Origin: Paracoccus haematequi
GTDB taxonomy: Bacteria > Pseudomonadota > Alphaproteobacteria > Rhodobacterales > Rhodobacteraceae
Direction of reading: 5' to 3'
Assembly: GCA_945881965.1 (NCBI GenBank)
Contig: CAMCVS010000004.1
Coordinates: 124,001-188,000 of the forward strand
Length of the DNA: 64,000 nt
In this document: one piece after another, positions 17,453 to 26,456 of the stretch
Position numbering within the stretch: the first letter of the stretch is position 1
Layout of the letters: each line of letters starts with the position of its first letter
The notes under the pieces: model-generated
The model's input: only the letters and a program-made list of their open reading frames with translations
What the model was told of the DNA's origin: nothing
Databases searched by the model: none
Position numbers and translations under genes: made by a program

Positions 17453-18195
17453 CGCACCACCTCCAGCGGCTGGAATATCACACCATCCGCGCCCTGCGAC
17501 AGATGGGCCGTGATGCCGAACACGGCGGCCAGCCGCGCGGGTGTCAGCACCGCCAAAGGCGCGCCATCCGCCACCACGCGCCCGCCCGCCAACAGCACCA
17601 GACGGGTGCAATACCGCGCTGCCAACCCCAGATCATGCAGTGACACCATGACCGCGCGCCCCTCGGCGGCCAGCCCCGCGAACACCTGCATCGTGGCGAT
17701 CTGGTGCGACGGGTCTAGCCCTGCGACAGGTTCATCCGCCATCAGGAGGGGTGCATCCTGCGCCAAGGCGCGCGCGATCAACACGCGGGCCTGTTCGCCA
17801 CCCGATAAGGCTGTGGCGGGGCGGTCGCGAAACCCGCTCAGGTCCATCTGCGCCAGCGCCGCCGTGACTGCCGCCTGACCCGCCACCGTCGCGCCATCGC
17901 CATGTGGCAGACGGCCCAACTCCACCACCGCCGCCACCGGCATCGGCCAGGCGATATCGCGGGTCTGCGGCAGCCATGCCACCGCACGCGCCCGTTCGCG
18001 GGGCGACATGGCATACAGCGATGACTGGCCGCGCGCCGGGATCAACCCAAGGGCAGCGCGCATCAGCGTGGTCTTGCCCGCGCCATTGGGGCCGATCAGG
18101 CCCACCACCTCGCCCGGTCCGATGGCCAGCGACACATGATCCACCACCGGGCAATCGACGCGCCGCACCGTCAGGTCCGTCAGCACCAACCGCAT
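17449..18195 (-). CDS. btuD: B12 ABC importer ATPase BtuD
   Basis: A 248-residue ABC ATPase of the iron/B12 importer class. Walker A is GPNGAGKTT (residues ~38-46), the signature LSGGEQARVLIARAL, Walker B LLMADEP, and the switch His lies in VMVSLHDLGLAARY. It would energise import of corrinoids through BtuC. The ATG at 18195 overlaps the btuC stop (ATGA). The longer upstream-open frame runs into btuC and has no ABC similarity. Specificity for B12 is assigned from the riboswitch, BtuB and CbiZ in the same operon. Confidence 0.92.
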   Translation of the reverse strand: MRLVLTDLTVRRVDCPVVDHVSLAIGPGEVVGLIGPNGAGKTTLMRAALGLIPARGQSSLYAMSPRERARAVAWLPQTRDIAWPMPVAAVVELGRLPHGDGATVAGQAAVTAALAQMDLSGFRDRPATALSGGEQARVLIARALAQDAPLLMADEPVAGLDPSHQIATMQVFAGLAAEGRAVMVSLHDLGLAARYCTRLVLLAGGRVVADGAPLAVLTPARLAAVFGITAHLSQGADGVIFQPLEVVR

Positions 18196-19154
18196 CACAC
18201 CCGCCCCCGCCGCATCTGCCAGATCAGATGCAGGAACAGCGGCGATCCGACCAGCGCGGTCAGCACCCCTAGCTTCAGATCGCCCGACGGCAGGATCACC
18301 CGCACCGCCACATCCGCCGCCAGCAACAGCGCCGCCCCGCCAAGGGCCGCGAGCGGCAACAGCGCGCCGGGGCGATGACCCGCCAGCGGGCGCAGCAGGT
18401 GCGGCACCACCAGTCCGATGAACCCGATCGCGCCCGCCACCGCGACGCCCGCGCCGACCACCGCCGCCGTCCCCAGCACCAGCGCAAGCCGCAGCCGTGG
18501 CATCCGCACCCCCAGCGATTGCGCCGCATCCTCGCCCAGCGTCAGCGCATCCAACGCGCGCCCCTGTATCAGCAGCACCGCGCCACCCACGGCGATGAAC
18601 GGCACCGCCAGCGCTACATGCACCCATGATCTGTCCGCCAGCGACCCCATCATCCAGAACACGATGTCATTCGCGGCCCAGGGGTTCGGTGCCAGGTTCA
18701 GCACCAGCGCCGTCAGCGCCCCCGACAGGGCCGAAATCGCGATCCCGGCAAGGATCAGCGTCACTGATCCACCGCGCGGCCCCGCCAGACCCAGGATCAA
18801 CCCCACGCCAATGACTGCGCCCGTCAGGGCCGCCAGTGGCAGCGCCAGCGGCAGCGCGGTCGCCAGCCCCAGATGAATGGTCAGCACCGCGCCGAGTGCC
18901 GCCATGCCGGATACACCCAGAATCCCCGGTTCGGCCAAAGGGTTGCGCAGAAACCCCTGCATCGCTGCGCCCGCCAACCCCAGCCCCGCGCCGATGACCA
19001 AGGCCAGCACCGCGCGCGGCAGGCGAATTTCCCACAGGATCAACGGCATCGGCCCGGTCCGGTCCCACAGCGCCGCCATCCCCGCAGGCCCCACGGCCAG
19101 CGACAGCGCGAATAATGCGGCGACCAGAAGGATCAGTGCGCCACGTACCCTCAT
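18195..19154 (-). CDS. btuC: B12 ABC importer permease BtuC (FecCD family)
   Basis: A 319-residue permease with about ten membrane segments. FecCD-family landmarks are RLPRAVLALVIGAGLGLAGA, NPLAEPGILGVSGMAAL, the coupling region GEDAAQSLGV, and IGFIGLVVPHLLRPLAGH near the C-terminal third. It would form the inner-membrane channel of the corrinoid importer with BtuD and BtuF. The ATG at 19154 overlaps the btuF stop by four bases. Residues encoded further upstream in frame are unrelated. Confidence 0.92.
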   Translation of the reverse strand: MRVRGALILLVAALFALSLAVGPAGMAALWDRTGPMPLILWEIRLPRAVLALVIGAGLGLAGAAMQGFLRNPLAEPGILGVSGMAALGAVLTIHLGLATALPLALPLAALTGAVIGVGLILGLAGPRGGSVTLILAGIAISALSGALTALVLNLAPNPWAANDIVFWMMGSLADRSWVHVALAVPFIAVGGAVLLIQGRALDALTLGEDAAQSLGVRMPRLRLALVLGTAAVVGAGVAVAGAIGFIGLVVPHLLRPLAGHRPGALLPLAALGGAALLLAADVAVRVILPSGDLKLGVLTALVGSPLFLHLIWQMRRGRV

Positions 19155-19999
19155 GGTGCCAATCCCCGCCGGATTGCCACCAACCCCGCTACCGCGCGCA
19201 GCACCGTAGGCGTGCCGCAGACCCAATCCCGGTCGGTCACCGGGGCAACCGCCACCCCGTTTAGCGCCGCAATCACCGGGTGGCGCAGGATATCCTCGGC
19301 GCGCGAGGCACCGGGATAGGGTTGGCCCGTCACGATCACCTCGGGGGCCAGCAGCACCAACTGTTCCAGCGACAGGAACCCGTTCGCGTCAATCCCCGCC
19401 TCGACCGCCACATTGGCGAACCCGGCCGCCTCAAGGATCTGCCCCGCCAGCGTCGCGGGGCCGGGCGCATAGCCATTGGCGAACCACAGCGCGGCGCGCG
19501 GCCGCCGCCCACCATCCTGCAAGGCCCGCAGCCCCGCGTCAAATTCCGCCACCAGCGCCGCCGCCCGCGCGGGCTGTTCCAGCACATCGCCCATGCGGCG
19601 GATATTGGCGCGGATATCGTCCAGCGTCACCTCAGGCGCGAACCGTTCCACCCGGTGGCCCAGCCGTTCCAGCATCGCCACCGCCGCACCGCCCGAAAAC
19701 GTGCCCGCCAGCACCAGATCGGGGGCCATCGCATGGACATCTTCGGCCTGTCCAAGGGTCATGCCAACACCGGGCGGCACATCGACGCCATAAGAGGCAT
19801 CAAACGCCAGTTCCGACAGCGCCGCTATCTGTCCCGGAACGGCGATCAGCAAGGCCAGTTGATCGGTGCACAGGTTGATCGACACCACGCGCGACGGTGC
19901 TTCGGCCACAGGGTCTGCGCCTGCAAACCCCGTGGCCCCGATGACGACAGCGATCCCCACAAGGACCGCCGCCCACAGATCAGAACGACGTCCGGACAC
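19151..19999 (-). CDS. btuF: Corrinoid periplasmic binding protein BtuF-like
   Basis: About 282 residues. It has a hydrophobic signal segment (LWAAVLVGIAVVIGATGFAGA) and a class III periplasmic-binding fold: RVVSINLCTDQLALL at the first strand, GMTLGQAEDVHAMAPDLVLAG, then the long helix and second lobe with FLSLEQLVLLAPEVIVTG. It would deliver cobalamin or cobinamide to BtuCD. The start is uncertain. The GTG at 19999 lies 20 bp inside the end of btuB and places the signal peptide at the N-terminus. An ATG at 20107 would add 36 residues lacking sense as a leader. Confidence 0.85.
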   Translation of the reverse strand: MSGRRSDLWAAVLVGIAVVIGATGFAGADPVAEAPSRVVSINLCTDQLALLIAVPGQIAALSELAFDASYGVDVPPGVGMTLGQAEDVHAMAPDLVLAGTFSGGAAVAMLERLGHRVERFAPEVTLDDIRANIRRMGDVLEQPARAAALVAEFDAGLRALQDGGRRPRAALWFANGYAPGPATLAGQILEAAGFANVAVEAGIDANGFLSLEQLVLLAPEVIVTGQPYPGASRAEDILRHPVIAALNGVAVAPVTDRDWVCGTPTVLRAVAGLVAIRRGLAP

Positions 20000-21941
20000 C
20001 GAAATACGCCGCCCGGCCAAGGGTGTTATAGTTCTGCACGCTCTGGTAATCCGCGTCGAACAGGTTCTCGACGCGCAGATAGGCCTCGGTCTGATCGGAA
20101 ATGGCATAGCGCAGGCCCAGATTGACCGTGGTGTAATCCGCGACCGGCGCGGGCGACGGGAACGCGGATTCGAACCGCCCCGCCACGCGGTTAACCGTCA
20201 GCCGCCCCGACAGGCGCGGGGTCAGCGCCGCCTCCAGCCCCAGATGCAGGTCATGGCGCGGCACCCGCACCACCGGCGCCCCCACCGGGTCCACCGCATC
20301 GGTCAGGGTATAGCTGCCCAACAGCGCCAGTTTTTCGGTCACGGCCACCCGGCCCGACAGTTCAAGTCCCCGGATACGAGTTTCCCCCACCGCCTGCTGA
20401 TAGCGGTTGGTCAGGAAATCATAGTCGATGCGGTTGGTCACCTCGGTGTCAAACAGCGTCGCCTTGACAAAGCCCTGATCGCCGAATTTCTGTTCCAGCC
20501 CGATCTCAAAGCTGCGGCTTTCCTCGGGGTTCAGCGCCAGATTGCCAAAGCTCTGGCTGTTCAATTCATACAGCGACGGCGCGCGATAGCCGGTTGCGGC
20601 ACTGGCGCGCAGGATCAGGTCGGGCTGGATACGCCATGCCAGCGCCAGCCGCCCGGTGGTCGCGGCACCAAACACCGAATGATCGTCCTGCCGCAAGGCC
20701 AAGGCGACATCGACCGTATCGCTGGGCGCATAAAGCACCTCGGCAAAGGCGGCGCGCTGTGTCACATCGGCGGCGGTGTTCAGATAGGCCACCGAAGGCG
20801 GCACCGCCGTGATCACCTGTTCGGTGGCGGTGAACCCTTCGCGCTTCCATTGCAGGCCGAAATTCACCTGTGTCCGGTCGCTGACCGCCCATTCCGCCGT
20901 GTAATCAACCGCGTCACGGTCGCTGTTGAAATTGCCGTCGCCGCCGACATAGCTGCCGGTCACGACCGACGGAAACACGCTGAAATCCTCGATCAGGCGG
21001 GTTTCGCTGCCGACAAAATCGCGGCGGCTGGTGAACCGTGACAACGACAACTTCTGCGTGATGGCCCCGGTGTCCAGTTCGGCAAACACCCGCGCGCCGC
21101 GCTGTTGCAGGTCGGCGGCCTCGTCAAAGGTGAAACCGTCGCCGCGCGGGATCGAAAATGTCAGCGTCGGATCGGCATAGAATTGCGGGTCATAGTCTGC
21201 GCTGCTGTTTTCCGCGAACGCCGCGATCCCAAGCCGCAGCGTATCCGTCGCCTGATAGGCCGCCGCGAATGTCAGCCGCGCCGATGTCGCGCCATCGGCC
21301 TCGGTCCCTGCGGCCAGCGCAGAGATGCCATCGGTGCGATAGCCGCTCAGGCCCAGGTTCATCTCCAGCCGGTCGGCCTTCAGCCCCAGCGACAGCGCGG
21401 TCTGCGCGGTGCGGTTGCTGCCGATTTCCAGCATGGCTTGTCCCGATGTGCCCTCGGGCTGTGTGCCCAGCGTGGTGATGTTGATCACGCCGCCCACGGC
21501 ATTGGCCCCATAGGACGCCGATTGGCTGCCCTTCAGCAATTCGATCCGCGCCACGTTGCCCAGCGTCAGCGATCCGAAATCGAACAGCGTCTGGGTCTGC
21601 GATGCGTCCGTCACGTCGATGCCGTCGATCCGCACCGCGAGGTATTGCCCGCCAAGTCCCCGCACCCGCAGCGATCCGGTGCCGCCCAGCCCGCCATTCG
21701 TGGTGGCGCTGACACCCGGCAGATCGGACAGGAAATCCACCAGCCGGGTATCGGTCGCGGCCCGGATCGCGGGCGCCTCGACCACCTCGACGGTGGCCCC
21801 GCTGCGGGCCACGGCCGTCGCCGTCTGGTTGGTGAACAGCGTGATCGGGCCAAGGTCAAAGGCCTGTTGCGCGCGCGCTGGTGTCATCAGCGCCGGCATC
21901 GCAATGCACAGCGCCAGAAGGCTGGAAAACTTGTGTTTCAT
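19980..21941 (-). CDS. btuB: TonB-dependent cobalamin receptor BtuB
   Basis: A 653-residue outer-membrane receptor. The signal peptide ends near PARA-QQ. A plug domain follows (residues ~35-150: DFLSDLPGVSATTNGG, GSLRVRGLGGQYLAVRIDG, ELLKGSQSASYGANAVGGVI), then a beta barrel that ends in a terminal Phe (GVRTSF) as BamA substrates do. The TonB box is not certain from sequence; ITLFTNQTAT is a possible region. The ATG at 21941 follows GAGG at good spacing. The gene is first in the B12 operon and is preceded by a cobalamin riboswitch, which supports corrinoid specificity. Confidence 0.92.
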   Translation of the reverse strand: MKHKFSSLLALCIAMPALMTPARAQQAFDLGPITLFTNQTATAVARSGATVEVVEAPAIRAATDTRLVDFLSDLPGVSATTNGGLGGTGSLRVRGLGGQYLAVRIDGIDVTDASQTQTLFDFGSLTLGNVARIELLKGSQSASYGANAVGGVINITTLGTQPEGTSGQAMLEIGSNRTAQTALSLGLKADRLEMNLGLSGYRTDGISALAAGTEADGATSARLTFAAAYQATDTLRLGIAAFAENSSADYDPQFYADPTLTFSIPRGDGFTFDEAADLQQRGARVFAELDTGAITQKLSLSRFTSRRDFVGSETRLIEDFSVFPSVVTGSYVGGDGNFNSDRDAVDYTAEWAVSDRTQVNFGLQWKREGFTATEQVITAVPPSVAYLNTAADVTQRAAFAEVLYAPSDTVDVALALRQDDHSVFGAATTGRLALAWRIQPDLILRASAATGYRAPSLYELNSQSFGNLALNPEESRSFEIGLEQKFGDQGFVKATLFDTEVTNRIDYDFLTNRYQQAVGETRIRGLELSGRVAVTEKLALLGSYTLTDAVDPVGAPVVRVPRHDLHLGLEAALTPRLSGRLTVNRVAGRFESAFPSPAPVADYTTVNLGLRYAISDQTEAYLRVENLFDADYQSVQNYNTLGRAAYFGVRTSF

Positions 21942-22085
21942 AACGTCCTCATGTCCCGGATCATGCCGGGGTCTTGCCAGTTGATCTGTCAGACGAAGGA
22001 CGGATGGCCCCCCGCAGACGGTGAACGTCACCTCTACGGAAAACCGCAGCCCGTGGCGCGCCCCGCACCCGGACATGGTGATCAC

Positions 22086-22268
22086 CTCGGCAGGTCTCCT
22101 GACTCGCGGGTCATTGCTTTGCCGGGCCTTCCCGGATGCAATGGGCATCCAGTGGCATATGCCGACATCGCTCGCCGCTTACAGTTGCGGGGGCAGTCCG
22201 GGATTTGGGGGCCTGACCCCGCACCCGGTTCCCTTTTCATCCAGCGCGCGAACGCCGGAACCGAAGCC
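22086..22268 (-). promoter_or_regulatory. Cobalamin (AdoCbl) riboswitch controlling the btu operon
   Basis: On the minus strand the classic conserved blocks occur in order: AAAAGGGAACCGGGTGCGG, AATCCCGGACTGCCCCCGC, AACTGTAAGCGGCGAG, the B12 box GCCACTG (22150-22156), and a final CCGCGAGTCAGGAGACCTG (the usual GCCAGGAGACCTGCC block). Folding and block order match cobalamin riboswitches. Between it and the btuB start (21942-22085) lie further inverted repeats, such as GGTGACGTTCACC, that could form the expression platform. High B12 would be expected to shut off the operon. This element accounts for most of the 400-bp gap between btuB and the CurA-like gene. Confidence 0.95.
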
Positions 22269-22341
22269 CCTTTACGCTAACCCCGCCGCGTCGCCGGATC
22301 AATCCTGATTCCGACGCTGTCGCCGGGTTACCCGACCTTGA

Positions 22342-23376
22342 TCAACCGACGCGCACGATCTGCTTGCCGCGATTGCGGCCCTGCAACATCCCGATGAAGG
22401 CGTCAGGCGCAGCGGCCAGCCCCTCAGCCACATCCTCGACATAGGCCAGACGGCCATCGGCCACCATCGGGGCGACCTGCGCCATGAATTCCGGGAACCG
22501 CGCCCAGTGATCCGAGATGATAAAGCCGTGCACATGCAGCCGGTTGACCAGAATGGTGCGCCACAGTTTCGGCAGTTGATCCTTGGCTCCGCCCGCATTC
22601 ATCCCCAGCCCGCCTTCGTTATACCAGGAAATCATGCCGCAGACCGGGATGCGCCCGCCGACGTTCATGCAGGGCAGCACCGCCTCTAGAACCTTGCCCG
22701 CGACGTTCTCGAAATAGATGTCCACGCCCTTGGGACATTCCGCCTGCAAGGCGGCGCGCAGCGATTTCGCGTCGTCATGGGCGCGGTGATCAAGGCAGGC
22801 GTCAAAGCCGAATGTGTCCACCGCCATCGCACATTTGTCGGCACCCCCGGCGATTCCGATCACGCGGCAGCCCAGCGATTTGGCGATCTGGCCCACCATA
22901 CTGCCCACCGGGCCGGTGGCGGCGGCCACCACGACCGTCTCACCCGCCTTGGGCCGCCCGTATTCCATCAGCCCGAACCATCCGGTGAACCCCGGCATCC
23001 CCAGCACGCCCAACGCGGTTGTCACCGGCAAAGCGGGGTCCAGCTTGCGGCACAGTTTCGCGTCCGCGACCGCATGGGTGGCCCAGCCGAACATGCCGAA
23101 CACCCAGTCACCCGGCGCGAAGTGCTTGCTGTTGGATGCGGTCACTTGCCCGACAGCGCCGCCTTCCATGGTGCCGCCAACGGGCACCGGCGCGGCATAG
23201 GATTTCGCGTCATCCATCCGCCCCCGCATATAGGGGTCCAGCGACATGGCGGTGATGCGCACCGCGATCTGGCCCTCGCCGGGTTCAGGGATCGGCGCGT
23301 CTTCCAGCCGGAAATTGGCGGGTTCGGGCGACCCCGTCGGGCGGCTGGCCAATACGATACGGGTCATCTGGGTCAT
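22342..23376 (-). CDS. NADPH-dependent MDR-family oxidoreductase (CurA / prostaglandin reductase-like)
   Basis: A 344-residue zinc-free medium-chain reductase. It has MSLDPYMRGRM near residue 45 (typical of CurA/LTB4-dehydrogenase enzymes), GVLGMPGFTGWFGL, and the nucleotide-binding AAATGPVGSMVGQIAKSLGC. Such enzymes reduce the double bond of enones or enals with NADPH. The stop-side neighbours are acyl-CoA genes on the same strand. The ATG overlaps the thioesterase stop by four bases, so it is likely the last gene of that operon. Substrate unknown. Confidence 0.85.
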   Translation of the reverse strand: MTQMTRIVLASRPTGSPEPANFRLEDAPIPEPGEGQIAVRITAMSLDPYMRGRMDDAKSYAAPVPVGGTMEGGAVGQVTASNSKHFAPGDWVFGMFGWATHAVADAKLCRKLDPALPVTTALGVLGMPGFTGWFGLMEYGRPKAGETVVVAAATGPVGSMVGQIAKSLGCRVIGIAGGADKCAMAVDTFGFDACLDHRAHDDAKSLRAALQAECPKGVDIYFENVAGKVLEAVLPCMNVGGRIPVCGMISWYNEGGLGMNAGGAKDQLPKLWRTILVNRLHVHGFIISDHWARFPEFMAQVAPMVADGRLAYVEDVAEGLAAAPDAFIGMLQGRNRGKQIVRVG

Positions 23377-23777
23377 GTCGTCTCTCCCTTGCGATAGCGG
23401 AATACGCCGGTGGCGGTGGCAATCACCGCGCCGGTGTCGTCGGTTACGGTAGCCTCGGCAAAGAATGTTTTCGCCCCGCCCCCCGTCTTGCGCCCATGTG
23501 CGATCAGGGTCTGGCCCCGCGCGACGGACAGGAAATTCGTCGTCATGCTCAGCGTCATCGCCAGTTGCGGCCGGTCAGGATCACCGGTGTAGCACCCGGC
23601 AAATCCCATCGCCGTGTCCAGCAGCGACGCCAACACCCCGCCATGCGGGATGCCATAGCGGTTGCCGTGTTTCGCCGCGATGGGCAGCTTGATTTCCGCA
23701 ATGCCCGGCCCCCAGCCGGTGACGGTGAACCCCAGCGTGTCCTGCCAAGGGTAAGTCGGTTCGACCGGAACGTTCAT
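23373..23777 (-). CDS. PaaI-like hotdog-fold acyl-CoA thioesterase
   Basis: A 134-residue single hotdog domain. The family motif HGNRYGIPHGGVLASLLDTAMG (split here as NRYGIPHGG and LLDTAMG, residues ~38-58) holds the catalytic-turn His-Gly-Gly and the helix acid. The C-terminus has the paired strands AEATVTDDTGAVIATATGVFR. It would hydrolyse acyl-CoA esters, possibly to recover CoA during breakdown of the cluster's substrate. Overlaps of four bases with both neighbours (ATGA at 23373-23376 and 23774-23777) indicate a tightly coupled operon. Confidence 0.85.
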   Translation of the reverse strand: MNVPVEPTYPWQDTLGFTVTGWGPGIAEIKLPIAAKHGNRYGIPHGGVLASLLDTAMGFAGCYTGDPDRPQLAMTLSMTTNFLSVARGQTLIAHGRKTGGGAKTFFAEATVTDDTGAVIATATGVFRYRKGETT

Positions 23778-24805
23778 ATGCGCCCCGCCGCGTCCAGCCC
23801 CGCCTTGGCAAATTCGGGCACGAACGCCCCCAGCCGCAGCGCCCGTTCCGGGTTCGACGCATTGCCATCCAGCGCGCGTTTCAATACGCCTTGGATGATC
23901 GCGCCCATGCGGAAAAAGTTGAACGCGAGGTAAAACCCGAAGCGGTCAATCCCCGGCAGGCCGCGCCTTGCGCAATAACGGTCGATGAATTCGGCATCCG
24001 TCATCAACCCCATCGCGGCCCGGTCAATGCCGCGAAGGCCCCGCCCCTCGTTACCGGGCGGCATGGCCCATTGCATGATCACCGCGCCTAGATCGGCATA
24101 GGGATGGCCTGTGGTGGACAATTCCCAATCCAGCACGGCGGCACAGGCGGGGCTACCTTCGCGGAACAACAGGTTGTCGATACGGAAATCGCCATGCACC
24201 AGCGTGCGCTGTCCATCATCGGGCGGCATGTTCGCACCCAGCCAGGCGATCAACTCCTCCATCGCGGGCACGCTCTGAGTCTCGCTGGCGCGGTATTGCT
24301 TGGTCCAGCGGCTGATCTGGCGTTCGTAATAATTGCCCTCGGGGCCATAATCGGCCAGCCCCCGCTTGTCCAAGTCGATGTCATGGATCGCGGCCAGCAC
24401 CCGTGTCATCTCGTCCATCACGACGCGGCGGTCGTCCACCGCCAGCGCGTCCAGCGTCGGTTCCGCGAAATGCCGCCCCTCGACCAGTTCCATCACATAG
24501 AACATCGACCCGATCACGGCGTCATCGTCACAGATCACATGCATCTGCGCCACCGGCACATCCGACCCCGCCAGCGCCTGCTGCACGCGAAACTCGCGGT
24601 CCACCGCGTGGGCGGATTTCAGCAACAGTCCCGGCGGCTTGCGCCGCAGCACATATGACCCCGAAGCAGCTTTCAGCCGAAATGTGGGGTTGGATTGCCC
24701 GCCCGCGAATTTTTCGGCCACCAGCGGGCCACGGAACCCCGGCATATGATCCGTCAGCCAGCGGGCAACGGCGTCGGTATCCAGATGTGCGGCGGCGTTG
24801 GTCAT
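23774..24805 (-). CDS. APH-fold phosphotransferase, ACAD10/11- and LvaA-like
   Basis: A 343-residue aminoglycoside-phosphotransferase-fold kinase. The nucleotide loop is FAGGQSNPTFRL (residues ~33-45), the Lys replacement region RRKPPGLLL, the catalytic loop LVHGDFRIDNLLF (Asp base), and the metal-binding VLDWELSTTGHPYADLG. This class matches the kinase domain of ACAD10/ACAD11 and bacterial LvaA, which phosphorylate the hydroxyl of 4-hydroxyacyl-CoAs so that a partner dehydrogenase can remove phosphate. An acyl-CoA role fits the neighbours. Antibiotic resistance is unlikely. The partner acyl-CoA dehydrogenase is not in the window. Confidence 0.82.
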   Translation of the reverse strand: MTNAAAHLDTDAVARWLTDHMPGFRGPLVAEKFAGGQSNPTFRLKAASGSYVLRRKPPGLLLKSAHAVDREFRVQQALAGSDVPVAQMHVICDDDAVIGSMFYVMELVEGRHFAEPTLDALAVDDRRVVMDEMTRVLAAIHDIDLDKRGLADYGPEGNYYERQISRWTKQYRASETQSVPAMEELIAWLGANMPPDDGQRTLVHGDFRIDNLLFREGSPACAAVLDWELSTTGHPYADLGAVIMQWAMPPGNEGRGLRGIDRAAMGLMTDAEFIDRYCARRGLPGIDRFGFYLAFNFFRMGAIIQGVLKRALDGNASNPERALRLGAFVPEFAKAGLDAAGRI

Positions 24806-24812
24806 CGGGGCC

Positions 24813-25466
24813 TCAGCTATAGGTCAGGAAATGCGGGGTATCCGCGTCGATATGCGGCGTTTCGTTGAAGGTGGACAGGTGTTCGCCCCCCGATGTGGCC
24901 ACGATCCGCGTCACGGCGCAATTCTTGATCTGCAATTGCAGCCGGATCATCGCATCGGCAGGCGCTCCCATCAATTCCGCCACCGAAAACCCGATCGCCC
25001 CGCCGGACGTGACCACCATGACCCGCTCGCCCCCGGCTACCGCCTGTGCGCGGGCATGGCGGACGCGGGCGGCAAAGGCGTCGAACGCTTCTGGCGGGTC
25101 TGCGATCCGCCCCGCCTGCCAATCCAGCACCGTTTCCCGCAGCGCGCGGAAATGCGTCTTGCGGTCGGTGTGCAGATCACTGGGCCGGTTCGCGCCAAAG
25201 CGCGCGTTCAGCAACCCTTTGAAATCAAACTCGTTGAACCCCGGCAAGACGCCCGGTTCACCGAGGTTCAAAGCGGCGTTGATCCCGTCCCATGTCTCGC
25301 GGTGCCGCCGCTGCGCGCCGATGAACACCGCATCGGGCACCATCCCCAACCGCGCCAGCGCCTGACCCAGCGCGCGCGACTGGTCATGCCCCAGATCAGA
25401 CAGCTTGTCATAATCCGCCGCGCCGAAACTGGCCTGCGCATGGCGGATCAACCACAGCTCACGCAT
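24813..25466 (-). CDS. Histidine phosphatase (phosphoglycerate-mutase-like)
   Basis: A 217-residue histidine phosphatase. The phosphohistidine motif LIRHAQAS is at residues 6-13 (His8), a conserved Arg/Glu region follows, and the second catalytic His seems to be replaced. Residues GERVMVVTSGGAIGFSV sit where GHG or SHGG is usual, and the His is read as Ser. That would weaken activity unless another residue substitutes. The gene lies between the APH kinase and nitronate monooxygenase genes and overlaps the latter by eight bases. A link to the kinase (removing phosphate from an intermediate) is possible but not shown. Confidence 0.78.
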   Translation of the reverse strand: MRELWLIRHAQASFGAADYDKLSDLGHDQSRALGQALARLGMVPDAVFIGAQRRHRETWDGINAALNLGEPGVLPGFNEFDFKGLLNARFGANRPSDLHTDRKTHFRALRETVLDWQAGRIADPPEAFDAFAARVRHARAQAVAGGERVMVVTSGGAIGFSVAELMGAPADAMIRLQLQIKNCAVTRIVATSGGEHLSTFNETPHIDADTPHFLTYS

Positions 25467-26439
25467 TCACCACACCCCGGAACGCGGCCTTTGCATCGGC
25501 ATATTCGCGGGCCAGACGTGCCACCAGATCGGCAGCGGGCACCACATCCTTGACCGCGCCGATGCCTTGCCCCGCGCCCCAGATCTCTTTCCACGACTTG
25601 GGCTTTTGCCGGTTCGCGCCGAAATCCATCTTGGTCGGGTCGGATTGTTCCAGATTGTCGGGGTCCATTCCTGCCGCGCGCACGGACGGCTTCAGGTAGT
25701 TGCCATGCACCCCGGTGAAGAGGTTGGAATAGACGATATCCTCGGCCCCGCTCTCGACGATCATCTGCTTGTAGGCGGGGACCGCGTTCGCCTCTGTCGT
25801 CGCGATGAAGGGCGACCCGATATAGGCGAGGTCCGCCCCCATCGCCTGCGCCGCCAGGATGCTGCGCCCGGTTGAAATCGCGCCCGACAACAGCAGCGGC
25901 CCGTCGAACCAGTCCCGGATTTCGGATATCAGCGCAAGGGGCGATTGCCCGCCCGCATGGCCACCAGCCCCCGCCGCCACCGCGATCAGCCCGTCTGCGC
26001 CCTTGTCGATGGCCTTGCGGGCAAAGGTATTGCTGATCACGTCGTGCAGGGTGATCCCGCCGCAATCATGCGCGGCCTCGTTGACCTCGACCCGCGCGCC
26101 AAGCGAGGTGATCCAGATCGGCACACGCCAGCGGTGGCAGATCTCGATATCCCGCTCCAGCCGCGCGTTCGACCGGTGGACGATCTGGTTCACGGCATAG
26201 GGCGCGGCTGGGGTGTCGGGATGGGTCTGATTATAGCGGTCCAGTTCCTCGGTGATCCGCTGCAACCATGCTTCCAGCATCGGCGGCTCGCCCTCGGCCT
26301 CGCGGGCGTTCAGGGCGGGAAAGGACCCCACCACGCCTGACGTACATTGCGCGATCACCAGATCGGGGTTCGAGATGATAAACAGCGGCGACGCCACCAC
26401 GGGCAGGCGCAGGGATTGCAGGATCGCGGGCAGGGTCAT
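25459..26439 (-). CDS. Nitronate monooxygenase (2-nitropropane dioxygenase family)
   Basis: A 326-residue TIM-barrel flavoprotein. The start LRLPVVASPLFIISNPDLV, the glycine-rich FMN region AVAAGAGGHAGGQSPLAL, SGAISTGRSILAAQAMGADL (phosphate-binding) and YIGSPFIATTEANA follow the family order. These enzymes oxidise alkyl nitronates, but genes annotated so within acyl-CoA clusters often have other FMN-dependent roles. I chose the ATG at 26439, preceded by AGGAGACACCC. An ATG eleven codons upstream is less likely. The upstream 60 bp contain two REP-like palindromes separating it from the thiolase gene. Confidence 0.85.
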   Translation of the reverse strand: MTLPAILQSLRLPVVASPLFIISNPDLVIAQCTSGVVGSFPALNAREAEGEPPMLEAWLQRITEELDRYNQTHPDTPAAPYAVNQIVHRSNARLERDIEICHRWRVPIWITSLGARVEVNEAAHDCGGITLHDVISNTFARKAIDKGADGLIAVAAGAGGHAGGQSPLALISEIRDWFDGPLLLSGAISTGRSILAAQAMGADLAYIGSPFIATTEANAVPAYKQMIVESGAEDIVYSNLFTGVHGNYLKPSVRAAGMDPDNLEQSDPTKMDFGANRQKPKSWKEIWGAGQGIGAVKDVVPAADLVARLAREYADAKAAFRGVVNA

Positions 26440-26456
26440 GGGTGTCTCCTGACAGG

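Noticed and set aside
23774-24805. Aminoglycoside resistance by the APH-fold kinase
   Set aside because: Sequence features and context fit the ACAD10/LvaA-like acyl-CoA group, and resistance enzymes differ around the substrate loop.
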